From Chondrus crispus (taxonomy: Eukaryota > Rhodophyta > Florideophyceae > Gigartinales > Gigartinaceae), in contig NW_005179131.1 in NCBI RefSeq assembly GCF_000350225.1, forward strand, positions 62,001-126,000: DNA of 64,000 nucleotides. Direction: 5' to 3'. Shown in pieces: positions 21,421-32,838 of the stretch. Positions within the stretch are counted from its first letter, which is position 1, and each line of letters begins with the position of its first letter. The notes beneath the pieces are model-generated. The model saw nothing but the letters and a program-made list of their open reading frames with translations, ran no database searches and had not been told where the DNA came from. The position numbers were made by a program, and so were the translations under genes.

Positions 21421-23001
21421 TTACGCGTCGCGTCCCCCCTCGTGCGGCACGAGCCCTCCGGAGGCGACCGCTGTCGGGGTCCTCACAGCGTGGTCGCCTC
21501 GCACCGGCGACGAGGAGGCCGCGAGCGCGTCCCTCGCGGGCTCACCGGCCGCGACCTCGCTCGGCTCCGACGTCCCCTCCGCGAGCAGACGATGTAGCTG
21601 TTCTCGCCATTGCGGATCCTTCAGCCAACCGCGCAGCTCGGCGTCCGTCATCGTCGCTGTATCGCGTCGCTCCACCCCCCTCGGGCGGGGGTCCTCAGTA
21701 CCCTTCCCAAAACCGACGCCGCGACGCCGGACGCGCCGACCCTCGCCCTCTCGCTCCGCGAACCGGACTTCTCCGGAACGTCCCCCTCCGCCGCCTCCTT
21801 CGGCAACCCCTTCCCCTCCCCTCAGTAATTCCGGTTGGTCCAGGCGAAGCGTTCCGCTCTCGAGCCGAACCCAGTTCCCACGGTCCGGGCGGCCGGCGTC
21901 ATGCTGTCTCCCAGGGGAGTAGTGCGTGCTCCGGGGGTTGTCGAAGTGATGGCCCTGAGCGTAAGGGACGCGCGACCAGTCGATGTCCCCGTGGAGAGCC
22001 AGGAGGACCCGTAACTGTCGCTGTGCTTCTGTGCTACCCAGGATGCGCGTCAAGTCCAGCCGGTGCAACCACTCCACGACCATGGTCGGGAGGATGAATA
22101 ACCGCCCCTCGTGGGCGTACTTCAAGAACCGCCCCGCAACTAAGGCGAGCCACTCGCTGAGAAAAACCATCCAGCGTGCGGACTGAGGGTCCTCCGTGAG
22201 ACTCAGTCCAAAGTACACCACACACGGGGGAATTTCCGCAATGAAATCCGCAGGGACTTCGTACTGCGCAAACCACGCCGGTATCTCAGAATACCGCGTG
22301 CTCAACACCGTCCGCTCGAATGTCTTTACCTCCGCCCATTCGTATGCGACGAACACCCCCATCCGATTACGCATGCGTCGCTCAAACTTGAGCTTGGCAT
22401 GCATCGCGGGGTCGCCCCTCCGATCTGGGGATCGAGCGAAGTCCTCCGGCAACAGAGGTCGGTCCCAGGCCATCATGGCCACCGAGGGTTCTTCCTCCCG
22501 GATGCGGAGTTCATCAAATATTCGTTTCAGATTCGCAACGTACCCCCGGTCCCCATCCGCCCGATACGCCCAGGTGTCCAGGTTCCAAGCCCGAGGGACG
22601 AGCCTGTTACAGGGGGTACGGCGTATACGTTGGCGAATTAATTCCACGAAGGCCACACGGGTCTCCGTGTTCACCCGTCTGAATTCCGGACGTAACAAAG
22701 CCGGCTCCACGACCAGGCGGCGCGTGAAGTCGCGAGAGCCGACGGCTGCCACGCTCAAACCCCCAGGGAGTTCCCCAGTAGACGTCGCGTACGCACGGAT
22801 CAATTCCGCGTCGCGTAAACCCTCCGGCGCCATAAAAGGGGCTCGCTCGAAGAGTAGCGCATCGTCGTACAAGTTCCGACCCCATAAGTCTCGTGGTCGG
22901 GGCCACAGCTCGCCCTCGAGGGCCGAGACTCCCCCGGGGGGGTACATCGGCGCGTGCATCTCCGGGAGGCGGGACGGTACGCGTTCGCTCGGGGATGCCA
23001 C
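21421..23001 (-). CDS. Antisense accessory reading frame of element A (unknown function)
   Basis: A 526-codon uninterrupted frame on the strand opposite gag-pol, between pol and the 3' LTR. I recognise no known family. The N-terminal two thirds align by eye with the antisense-positioned frame of element D: LPGGL...AAVGSRDF against LPSNL...AIHTFDW; DTWAYRADGDRGYVANL against DTWQCRTEGERLYLDNL; P-AWFAQYEV against P-SWWSQYEV; then Y-G...L-DPQ...W-VFL-EW. That block is Trp/Tyr- and Leu-rich, suggesting a folded globular domain. The last 160 residues are Gly/Arg- and acid-rich and probably disordered. Preserved similarity on this strand, despite different LTRs, argues that the plus-strand frames over the same bases are shadows. 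The start at 23001 is simply the first ATG. The function could be regulatory or structural; I have no direct evidence. Confidence 0.65.
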   Translation of the reverse strand: MASPSERVPSRLPEMHAPMYPPGGVSALEGELWPRPRDLWGRNLYDDALLFERAPFMAPEGLRDAELIRAYATSTGELPGGLSVAAVGSRDFTRRLVVEPALLRPEFRRVNTETRVAFVELIRQRIRRTPCNRLVPRAWNLDTWAYRADGDRGYVANLKRIFDELRIREEEPSVAMMAWDRPLLPEDFARSPDRRGDPAMHAKLKFERRMRNRMGVFVAYEWAEVKTFERTVLSTRYSEIPAWFAQYEVPADFIAEIPPCVVYFGLSLTEDPQSARWMVFLSEWLALVAGRFLKYAHEGRLFILPTMVVEWLHRLDLTRILGSTEAQRQLRVLLALHGDIDWSRVPYAQGHHFDNPRSTHYSPGRQHDAGRPDRGNWVRLESGTLRLDQPELLRGGEGVAEGGGGGGRSGEVRFAEREGEGRRVRRRGVGFGKGTEDPRPRGVERRDTATMTDAELRGWLKDPQWREQLHRLLAEGTSEPSEVAAGEPARDALAASSSPVRGDHAVRTPTAVASGGLVPHEGGRDA

Positions 23002-23504
23002 CGCCGCGGACCTCTATCACGTCGGCGCCACGAAGGTAAGAGACTGGTACGGCGTACCTTGCGTATCGTGGGCTCCGCGTTCGCGCGTCGAAAGGAGGAG
23101 TTGTCACAAAACAAAAGGGGGGAAGGGGCACAGAAGGTGAGCTGCTGCGGTGTGGCCCTGGGCGCCGACCTACTTCAGGGGACCCACGAATACAGTTGCC
23201 CTCAGCCACCTACGTTCCGCCCCCGATCATGGCTGGCGGGGGATCGTCGAGTCCCCCGGCGGTACACGAACCGCCACAGTCAGGGCTCGCGACGCCCGAG
23301 TATAAGGGGGGGGGCTACGGTACATATGTAAGGCCCGGACTGCCGCCCCCTGTTACGGGACACCTGCCCTCCGCCGGGACACCTGTCCTCGAAGGGGCCA
23401 CCCGGGCTCGAGCCACGGCCCCCCCGGGGGCGTGCGCTGGCCGTGTCCCTCCCCGCGCCGTTCGCGTATCCGTTACCATCGTATTCCCCACGACCCGGAG
23501 GCCG

Positions 23505-23725
23505 CGGAAAACCGCGCTCGTGGCGCGAGGAAGGGGGCGTGGGAGAACACCGCGCTCGTTGGCGCGAGGAAGGACAGGTATCGGAGAAAACCGCGCTCGT
23601 TGGCGTGAGGAAGGGCGTGGGAGAACACCGCGCTCGTTGGCGCGAGGAAGGACAGGTATCGGAGAACACCGCGCTCTTTGGCGCGAGGAAGGGGGCAGCG
23701 GAGGACATCGCGCTCGTCCAGGCGG
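23505..23725. repeat. Short tandem array (about 39-bp unit, 78-bp higher-order period)
   Basis: Five to six copies of a unit built on ACCGCGCTCGTTGGCGCGAGG followed by a GAAGG(ACAGGTATCGGAG or GCGTGGGAG) alternation. It lies between the antisense frame and the 3' LTR of element A, a region where the antisense frame's promoter would be expected. Confidence 0.8.
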
Positions 23726-23898
23726 ACAGGTACGCGTGCTGGTACGAAGAAGTGCGCGTGGCGTGAAGAAGTGGACATCGCGGCTGGCAGGGGCCCGCCC
23801 CCCCCCTCATAATTCCGGACAAGGCGATGTCCCGGGCCAGACCACCGGCAGTCCACCAGTCGCCGTAACCAGGATTCGCGAGGACGCTCTATTCTAAG

Positions 23899-23908
23899 CG
23901 GGGGGCTA
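23899..23908 (+). promoter_or_regulatory. Polypurine-tract-like sequence before the A 3' LTR
   Basis: A G-rich run (GCGGGGGGCTA region) sits directly upstream of the 3' LTR, where the plus-strand primer site is expected. It is less purine-pure than the tract shared by C and D. Confidence 0.45.
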
Positions 23909-24489
23909 TGTAGTGCACTGACCCACCTTTTCCTTTTCCCAGGGGACACCTGTCCCCGGCCAGCACGACTCCTTCTCCGGGACACACGTGTACCACGCGC
24001 CACGTGTAACCAGGCGTCAAGGCCCCTGTGTCCAGGTGTCACCCCCCCACGTGTAGTGGTTGTCATACCTCCTCAAGGGGAGTTTCTCCGGTCGTCGCCG
24101 CCGTCGTTTTAATTTAGTTTCTTTTAGTTTAATTAATTATAGCTCCGACGTCGGCGAGTATATAGCCGACGTCCGACCCTAAGTAAATCCGCAAGAAGCT
24201 TTGGGTCTACAACTCGGGTTTCTGGAACGGAGTCGTAGCCTCGCGTCGGTCCCCGTCCCACGACGGTACCCTGCGAGCCATCTACGTCCCGATTCCCTCC
24301 TGTCCCTACCGCTCCGCCCCTCCTGGGCTCTGTTTTGCCTCTTTTTCCCTTACTTTCCCTACTGCGCTTCGCGCCCGGCCCCGTACCGGTCCCTTACGGG
24401 TGGTCTCCCGATAACCCCCTACATGCGCCCCCCGAACGCGCGCGCTCTGCCAGAGGGGGATCCCACCCCTTCCCCCTCAGTGCACGACA
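23909..24489 (+). repeat. Element A 3' LTR
   Basis: 581 bp, TGTAGTGCAC...GTGCACGACA. It matches 12792-13420 apart from scattered differences and one missing internal block of about 50 bp. Confidence 0.9.
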
Positions 24490-24744
24490 AATCCCGTCCT
24501 TTCTCAACCCGCGAAAATACTGGACCCCAAACCACATGAGTAAACCTCCTGTCGCATAAACACCCGCACACGAAGGAGGGGTGTTTGCGGCGTTCGGCGC
24601 GAACACCCCGGATCGGCGGTACTGAGGGTCTTGGACCAACCAACGTCACCTAGCACGGGCCGGTAGCCGGTGGTAGAGCGGTGTCGGCGGGGATGCGCGC
24701 GTAGGCGAGCGGATCACCGCCTCGACGCCCCGGAGCAGTACCGG
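24490..24744. other. GC-rich sequence between elements A and C
   Basis: About 255 bp, the left side of the site that element C entered. It continues after C at 52432. No gene is recognised. Confidence 0.5.
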
Positions 24745-24749
24745 TTGAC

Positions 24750-25860
24750 TGTAGTGCAATAACCGACTACACCGTGGCGGGGTGAAAGGAAAAGGAATTG
24801 AGGGGTACGACAAAGTGGGGGGGGGTGACGAGCGAAAATTATTTCACTTTATTATTTTAATTATTAATTTCAATTAGTTGCATATTAGTTATTTAACATT
24901 AGATTAGATCTAAGATTTAGCGCTGAGAGCTCCTGTAGTGGATCCGGCTGGGCGATATATACCTTAGCCCTCTGACGACCAAGTCAGTAAAGGTAACCCG
25001 AGTTGCCAGAGCTGAATATCGCCTTGGTCGAAGTCCGTCTTTCCCAAGACGTTCCCTTTTACCACAGATTACGTTATCCTTTGCGCTCGGGGGTTCCCTT
25101 TCTTTTTCCTTTATTTCACCTATCCATCTCTATTTCTATCTCTATTTCTATTCCCTTATCTTGTGTTGGTTCCACAGTGCCTGATTGCGATCCGCATTGT
25201 GACGACTGGAGTCATCGGGCTCTTGTGTTGGTTCTTTTGTTTGTTGTTGGTGCCATCCGCTTTGGTTGCGACCGGACCGGTGTAGGTGTCTTAGCCATCG
25301 GGCGACACGTGGGTGTAGCGCTGCTACTTGTTTACGTCCCCCGACGGAGGTTGTTGCGACGACGTCTCCCTCGAAGTTCCTATTTTGTATACAGGACAGT
25401 GTTGGTTCCATCGGATACAGGGTGCGACCGTTCCGGTGTCGGTACTATGCCATCGGGCAGTGTGGAGGTGTAGCGCTGCTACGTGTTTGCTAATTCCCGT
25501 CGGGCTGCGTTGCGACGCCCCCGTCGAAGACCTTATCAAGGGTATAAGGTGTACCAGGCGCTTAGCGAACATTGGCTTTACGACCCATCGGGCCCGGCTT
25601 CTTAATCACCGCCCCGAACTCGCCGAGCAGCTGCCTGTACAAGACTCTACCACCATTCGTCCCGGGCCGGGCATCTTGCTTTTGCCCCCCCTATCAGGGA
25701 CTTTAGCTACCGTGGCCACAAACCCACTTAAAGGGAAAGGGAGAATCGGACACTCCGTAGGGCTGTGCCGTCGGCAACTCTCGTTGGTTGTTGTTTGTTG
25801 GTTGTGTTGTTGCTGGACCGTTAGACCCTGGTTCCGGCCTGACAAGCACAATGCACTACA
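24750..25860 (+). repeat. Element C 5' LTR
   Basis: 1111 bp, TGTAGTGCAATAACC...ATGCACTACA. A TATA box (about 24955-24961, GATATATACC) lies upstream of a conserved block (ACCAAGTCAGTAAAGG) where transcription probably starts. The same pair of blocks occurs in the D LTRs and in the solo LTR at 56-57 kb. Confidence 0.92.
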
Positions 25861-25864
25861 TACG

Positions 25865-25880
25865 TAGTCTCCCGACCTGG
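25865..25880 (+). promoter_or_regulatory. Putative primer-binding site of element C (altered)
   Basis: The shared core TCTCCCGACCT lies a few bases after the 5' LTR, with small differences at its start and end compared with A and D. A partial second copy of the same sequence lies about 30 bases further on. Confidence 0.5.
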
Positions 25881-25980
25881 AATCTGGAAACTACGAAGCC
25901 CGACCTAGAATCTGGAACTGAAATCAGAAGTCGGGAATAGGTAAATTAGTTCGATAGGTCTCGTTTATTAAGAGCAGACC

Positions 25981-28270
25981 ATGGCATCAAGCCAACCCAA
26001 GGACGTTGATCCTGGGGTCAGAAGAGCTGGATCAGCTCAAGAGTCGAGGATTTCGCGAGGACCTCTTACACGAAGCCAAGGAAATTCGGCTACTGATCCT
26101 GTTGCAGAAGTGTCTCCTTCGGAGACAGCCGTTGAGAAAAATGGCCTGGAAGAGAAGTTCGAGAAGTTGAGCAAGGAAATTCGTCAGGAGGCGAAAAGCA
26201 AGTTCGACCAACATCTGGGCATTTTTCAGAAGCAACAGGAGTTGCTAAAATCCGAGTTCCACGTTGTGCTTGAAGAGCTGACAGCCCGTGTGGTTCCCGT
26301 TGAGAATTTAAGTACCGATGCGTCCCCGGGCCGAGATCCGGAAGTGCTGGATTCGCTAAAGCTCGCCGCGAAAGAAGCGCGGCCAGACTCGAATCAAGCC
26401 CTGGAAACGCTGGCCAAGACAAGGGACAGCATCGACGACCGGTTCTACCAGGCTTCGCGACGACTCAAGGACCTTGAGCAGGCTGCGGGCCGGGCCGAAC
26501 CAAGTTTGGACGCGGGACCGCTCTCCGACAGAGAAGAACTCGACGGTCTAACGAAGAAGGACAAGTCAGTCCGGATCCGGGACTCCAAGTGGAAGAGCCC
26601 CAAGTCGGCCAAAGGCCGAAAGAAGAAGAAAAGTCACTGTCGTGACGACGGCGAAAATTGCAACTCAAATTCGGAGTGGAATGTTTCAGAAGAAAATGGT
26701 GACGACGGCTCGTCGAACCATTCAAGAAATTCCGACCGAAGACCGACAGAAGGGAATGGAATTTCGTCAAATAAGAAGAGCTCCAAAACAGGCGGAGTTC
26801 CTTCGTCCGCCTCGCGGAGAGCCAAGGAAGCGGAGCCAGAAGACATCGCCACGCGGCGCGGACCGCGATGGGAGGAGTTAGAGGAATTAAATCCGACCAA
26901 CCACCTCTTCAAAAAATTGCTTTCGTACCGGACGTACCGCCTGCGGAACCCGCAGACACATTTGTCGAGCAAGCGGCGGACCGCCGCGCGAAAGATCAGA
27001 GGAGACATACCACCAAAGTTGAAGAGAGACAATACGTTCACAGGAGACGACGGCGTATTAGTTCTAGACTTTTTAGCTAAGATAGTCCAAGAATTCGTCA
27101 CCCAGGAGATGAACGAAGGCCAAGCCATCCGCTTGCTACCGGAGTTCCTCAGCGGAATCGCCCTGAGACAGTACACTTCGGTGTCACAAACGGCGGGGTC
27201 CCACCATGGGAAAATATCCGTCTGGCCGGAGGCCATACAGTGGCTATTGCGAAGCGTCGCCACCGATGAGGCAATCCGCCAAGCCGTACTCGCTTTACGG
27301 GAAGTACAGCAGCTACCGTCTGAAGACGAGATGGAATTTTATATCCGTCTGACGAACGCGAGCAATCGATGTGGAAACGTATATTCGATGGAAGAACAAA
27401 TGACGATGTTCATTGAAGGACTCGATTCGAGTATCAATCCGATGGTATCTCAATACCGACAAGACAATCGGGACGTTTCGTTTTTGAGACTAGTTAATTA
27501 CGCAAAGGCGCATGGCTCGGCAAGCCGCGCCAAGGAGAGGAAGACTAGGAGAGTCACCATCCAAGCGCCAGCGACGCTAAGGATGGGGGGGGAAGCAGAA
27601 GTCTTCGCACCCCACGCGAAAAACCCGCGGCGTTGTCCACTTGGACGACTCACTGTCGGCGTCCACAGGACCTAGTACTGTTGATCAGGAAGAAAATGGA
27701 TACGCAGGAGTATTGGTCGCCGAGGGCGATTTTTATGACCCCTCGGAGGAATATGGAGACGAGGAGCACTGGGCTAGTGGGATGTCTACGCTACAGACGC
27801 CCACGTATACGACGCACTCGTACACAGAGGCCACGGATCCCGTGTTAGCGTTTCGAGGGCGCAGACACACGCCAGCGCCAAGGATTCCGATGGAAGACAA
27901 GGGTACGGCCTTCAAAAGACCTGGCTGGACGGGCCGGCCGACGTCCCGAGGACCTCCAAGTTCGCCTTACCCTCCGAAGAAGCATGGCCTCGTATGCTCC
28001 CATTGACACGAGAAAGGGCACGGAGCGCCTACGTGTTTGCTCTCGTTCTGAGAGATGCACCGAGTTCTGGAGAACTACGAGGCGCTCTCCCCGATGGAGA
28101 GGTTGGGAATTCCGTCGACAAGTTACCTGAAGGTAAAACAATAGTTCGAATCGCAGACGGCGAGCACACCGAGTGCCGATGCCGAAGGTTCGAACCGAAC
28201 ATCAGGAAGGACGGCCGCGGGGCCGTCGTCGGACTGGAGAAGAAATCCGCAGCGACAGGAAAACTAGGGG
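25981..28270 (+). other. gag: Element C gag part
   Basis: Very similar to D's intact Gag: the start (a short Met-Ala-Ser N-terminus), the RGPLTRSQGN/RGPRTRSQAN segment, a long Glu/Lys/Leu coiled-coil region, a Lys/Ser-rich charged linker and the capsid-like region (LLSYRTYRLRNPQT, MNEGQAIRLLPEFLSGI, MTMFIEGLDSS). The zinc-knuckle region lies near its end (about 28.0 kb). It is a decayed copy with some breaks; the coordinates are outer limits. Confidence 0.8.
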
Positions 28271-28315
28271 GGAATCTCAAATAATTCGAAAGGAGAGACA
28301 TGTGTCCGGCGAGCC

Positions 28316-31300
28316 ATGTCCGGGACCCAGTCCCGTTCCCCACTTTTAGCGAAGGAGGCAGTCAACGACGAGGAGACAGTTGGAATCGTCGAGAAACCGA
28401 AAGGACCCATTGGGGTCAAGAAGATTCTGCGAAGAGGCAAGGACGATCCGCTGGAGCAAGTCCGACGCCCCTGGTACAGGGTCAAGCGCGGGGAATGTGC
28501 CGAGAAGATTTTAGTCCTTGCGAGGAAAAACTACAAAGTCTTCGCTGACATTGGACCGACGGTCGGATTGATGAGCCGTGTACTGTCCGTGTTGGACACC
28601 GGCGCGGGACCTAATCTCATCCGGAGATCCGAGCTTCTCACAGGAATGGAAACTCTTGTGTCCTTCGGACCGACCCAAGATATCGGCGATGCGAGTAACA
28701 GGCCGCTCCGAACTCTAGGTATATTCAAAATGCCTGTGAGACTTGGACGTTTCGTGGCCACAGCCGAATTCATGGTTTGTGAAAAAAACTCGCAGTCCTC
28801 CTAATTCTAGGTGTGGACTACTGTGATCGGCTTGTGGAGGCAATCTATCCTCGTAAGAAGACTGTGGAGTTGGCAGATTTCTCGGAGGTTCCGATTATAA
28901 GGAAGTTCTCGCTGAGAAAGGGAAAGAAGACTCTGGTCCCAGGAGAGCACCAGGGAGAGAAAAAAGGAGAACGAATTTGCCCCAGAGTGAAGGTGGCAAG
29001 GGCCACGACTACTGAGCCAGGGACGCAACGCGTCGTCGAATGCACCTCGAAAAGGACTGCTTTTAGTCGTAGTCCAGCCGTACTCAACGTTATATCAAAA
29101 ACACGGCTTAGTGAGCACGAATGGTTTCGTTCAGGTTGAGCCTGACAGGCCATTCCGTTTGCTCGTTGCGAATTTGAGGAAGTACCCTGTCAGGCTACAA
29201 AAGGGCCAGGTGGTGGCCGAACTTCTACCACATCCGCGAGCCGCGTTCGCAAGCAAAACCACCATTGGTGAGGTACTTGGAGTACAAGAGATAACTGAGA
29301 AAGGAGTTTCTAGTTCTACTTCGTTGCCTACGGGCGACGTTAAATTTTTATGATCAGAGCAAGATCCGCAAGAAGTACTGTTGAATGGACTCTCTGCGTC
29401 GGCAACTGCGAAGCCGGAACGACGGATCCAGCCTCCACCGCCGGACGTGGATGAACTCGACCTGAGTCACGTCCCGGACCGGCTACGCGAACGATTCCGT
29501 CGGATGCTCAAGAAATATTCCCGCATGTGGGATGGGACCCTTAGTGAAATTAATACTACGGTCCACCGAATCGAATTGGTCCGGGACACAAGATCAATTG
29601 CGCAAGCCCCGTATCGGGCCGGGCCTAAGGACCGCGAGAAAGAAGATGCAGAAGTACAGAAGGTGTTAGGGGCAGGAATAATTGAGCCGGCACAGTCAGA
29701 ATGGGGGTCGCCCGTGCTGCTGGTGCCGAACCGGACGGTTCAATGCGCTTCTGCGTCGATTATAGAAGATTGAATGCAGTAACGGTGAAGGACACGTACC
29801 CGCTGCTGCGCATGGATGAGTCTTTAGACTCGCTTGGTGACACCAAGGTTTTCTCCGCGTTAGACGCCATCTACGGGTACTGGCAGATGAAAATTCCGGA
29901 AAGCGACCGCGACAAAACCGCATTTTCGTGTCACTCAGGTGTGTACCGATTCTCAAGAATGCCCTTCGGGCTTACCAACGCGCCAGCGATGTTCCAGAGA
30001 GCCATGGATATCTTGCTCTCTCCGTTCTGTTGGAAATGCTGTCTGGTATATCTACATGATATCATCATCTTCAGCAAATCCTGGGAGGAGCACGTCGTCC
30101 ACGTTGACGAAATACTGTCTGTATTGGACAAGGCAAGTGTGAAGCTCAAGCTTCGCAAGTGCGAATATTTCGTCGAAAAGATCAAGTACCTGGGCCACGT
30201 CGTTCGGCCAAGTATGCTCGAAGTTGACGCCGCGCGAACCGCCGCATTGGAACAAGTGAGGTACCCTCAAACGCAGTCGCAGCTCAGAAGCTTCCTGGGA
30301 CTTTGCAATGTCTACCGCAGGATCGTTCCGCATTATGCGAAAATCGCGCATCCTCTAAACCAACTACTGAAGAAAGGACAACCGGTCCAGTTGGAAGGAT
30401 TCCACGAACCATGCGAAAAAGCTTTTCATAAGCTCAAAGACGCTATCTTGGCGCCACCGGTGTTGGCGCTGCCGATGAAAGACCTACCATACTCGGTAGA
30501 CATCGATGCAAGCGACTATAAAATCGGCGCTGCATTATTTCAAACGCATCCGGATGCGCAACGTAAACCCATCGGGTTCTTTTCCAGAACGTTAGCCGCA
30601 GCCGGGATAAACTATTCTGTATCAGAAAAAGAATGTCTGGCGGTAATTTTGGCCGTACAAACTCTAAGACCATATCTATATGGCGAGCACTTCATGGTGC
30701 ATACCGACCATGCCTCATTGAGGTGGTTGATGAACGTAACCGATCCCAACGGGAGATTAATCCGATGGAGGCTGCGCTTCTCGGAACTTGATTTCGATAT
30801 CAAGTACAAGAAGGGCAAGGCTAACAGCCAAGCTGATGCCCTGGCAAGATTACGGACAGCAAGGGAAACCGTCGACGAAATCGACGACGAAATCCCATGC
30901 TTTAGGGCCGAACCGGACGACGCTACAGAAGACGACGACGAAGATTTTGAACGGCTCGACGACATCCTCGCTCTTGAGGAGGGGGCCACCTCTGATCGCC
31001 TCGATCACTTCCAAGCTGTCACTCCGGAGGAGCTCATTCGCGAGCAAGCCGTCGACCTCTTCTGCAACCGCATCAAGGAAGAAATGGACGCCAGAAAGGT
31101 GAGAACGTTCAGCATGGAGACCGAGGAACTCGAAGGAACTCTATGCCGTACCGCGGCAGAGTTTGTACAACTGGTGATACTACAATCGTTAAGGGACCGC
31201 GTCGTTGGGTTAAGCCATTACGCAAAATTGGCAGGACATCCTGCAGGCAGGAAACTGTACAAGACATTGAGAAGATATTTTTACTGGCCTATGATGGCCC

Positions 31301-31861
31301 TAGACTGCTACGCAGTCGCGAAGAATTGCGCCGCATGTGCGCGGGAAAGTGTGAAGTTAAGAAGAAACACGCAGGAAATGAAGCTGTTCACGTCCAAAGC
31401 TCCGCTGGAGTTTGCCGCCATCGACATACTCGGCGAGCTAATTACAACTAAACGAGGAAATCGGTATATTCCCGTGATCAGCGATCAATACTCGAAACTA
31501 GTACGAACCGTACTGTTGAAGAAGATATCAGCTGCGCACATCGCACAAGCCTTCGTTCACCATTGGGTATTCGTGTACGGACCGCCGGTCAAGCTGCTGT
31601 CCGACAATGGAACACAGTTCACGGCCCGGTTCTTTCAGAACGTCTGCCGAATTCTCGGCATACGCAATGTGTTCACGACTACGTGTCACCCGCAAGCCAA
31701 CGGCCAAGTTGAGAGGTTTAACCGCACGCTGACTTCCGCGTTGCAAAAATATGTTGGAGAGCATCCCAAAGACTGGGACCTATTTGGCGACGCTGTGACG
31801 TTCGCATACAACACACAAGTTCATCGAACTACGGACATCGCGTCCTTCGAGCTGGTGTTAG
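28316..31861 (+). other. pol: Element C pol part, left of the D insertion
   Basis: Protease region (VLDTGAGPNLI, about 28.6 kb), reverse transcriptase (about 29.7-30.2 kb, MPFGLTNAPAMFQRAMD), RNase H (about 30.45-30.85 kb, DIDASDYKIGAALFQT; HTDHASLRWLMN) and integrase (zinc region about 31.2-31.35 kb; AIDILGELIT 31.42 kb; LLSDNGTQF 31.59 kb). It stops where element D is inserted, at GTTAG (31857-31861). Decayed, with several breaks. Confidence 0.85.
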
Positions 31862-32826
31862 TGTAGTGCAATGCGCCTGTTAGGCAGAGACCAAGGTCCG
31901 ACGGTCCAACACAAACAACAGCAACAAAAACAACAACTGCCAACGGCACAGCGCTACGGAGTGTTCGAAGCTCCCTGTCCTCTTTAAGCGGGTTTGCGGC
32001 CCGCAGTAGCTCGGATCCCTGATAGGGGGGGCAAAGAGAAGGGCCCAGCCCGGGATCGGTAAATGGTGGTAGAGACTTGTAAAGGCAACTGCTCGACGAG
32101 TTCGGAGGGGTGTTTAGGTAAACCTGGTCCGATGGGTCGTAAATCCAATGCCCGAAGAGCGCCTTGTACACCTTATACCCTTGATAAGGTCTTCGACGGG
32201 GACGTCGCAACGTAGCCCGTCGGGAAAGAAGAAAACGTAGCAGCGCTACACCGTCGTACTGCCCGATGGCAAAGTACCAACAACGGATCGGTCGCAACCG
32301 AATTCCGATGGAACCAACACTGAGAAAAGCACCACTGGTGCACCAACACAAAAGCCCGATGGCAAATGACGTCACGTTGCGGATCGCAATCCTACAAGGT
32401 GGGCCCAACTCAAGATTAAGGGAAATTAGGATAGGGAAATAAAGGAAAATTGATAAGGGAAAAGGGGACCCCGAGCGATAGAGGATGCCGTAGGCTTACG
32501 TAAAAGGGAGCGTCTTGGTAGAGACCGACTTCGACCAAGGCGACATTCAACTCCGGCAACTCGGGTTACCTTTACTGACTTGGTCGTCAGAGGGCTAAGG
32601 TATATATATCGCCCCGCCGGAGCCACTACAGTAGCTCTCGGCGCTAGATCCTAGATCTAATCTAATGTTAAATAACTAATATGCAACTAATTAAAATTAA
32701 TAATTAAAATAATAAAGTGAAATTAATAATTAAAATAATAAAGTGAAATAATTTCCACTTTTGCTTGCCATACCCCATCATTTTCATTTCTTTTCACCCC
32801 CCTTTTCAGGTGCGTATTGCACTACA
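31862..32826 (-). repeat. Element D 3' LTR
   Basis: 965 bp. On the plus strand it reads TGTAGTGCAATGCGCC...GTATTGCACTACA. It is nearly identical to 45758-46724. The TATA region reads as TATATATATC near its right side. Confidence 0.95.
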
Positions 32827-32829
32827 TAT

Positions 32830-32838
32830 CCCCCTTCT
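32830..32838 (-). promoter_or_regulatory. Polypurine tract of element D
   Basis: On the minus strand AGAAGGGGGATA abuts the 3' LTR. C has the same GAAGGGGGATA before its 3' LTR (51310-51321), supporting the plus-strand priming role known for this position. Confidence 0.7.

Larger units (their letters stand above)
12792..24489 (+). mobile_element. Ty3/Gypsy chromodomain LTR retrotransposon A (11.7 kb)
   Basis: GC-rich element bounded by related LTRs (12792-13420 and 23909-24489). Order: LTR, primer site, gag, pol (protease, RT, RNase H, integrase, chromodomain), a repeat-rich spacer, an antisense accessory frame, a polypurine tract and LTR. The C-terminal chromodomain after integrase places it with the chromovirus type of Ty3/Gypsy. 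Most of pol is one long open frame, so the copy looks fairly young and nearly whole, with about two breaks in gag-pol. The two LTRs differ in length (629 and 581 bp), and I see no target duplication (AGTAT on the left, AATCC on the right). Its ends may therefore have been rearranged or recombined. Confidence 0.9.

Noticed and set aside
21117-23140. Long plus-strand open frames (21117-22097 and 22196-23140) over the antisense gene of element A
   Set aside because: They lie opposite a frame that has homology to element D, contain no family motif and reflect high GC content. They are treated as shadows.
23505-23725. Possible CRISPR array
   Set aside because: Units are contiguous tandem repeats without unique spacers, in a eukaryotic retrotransposon.
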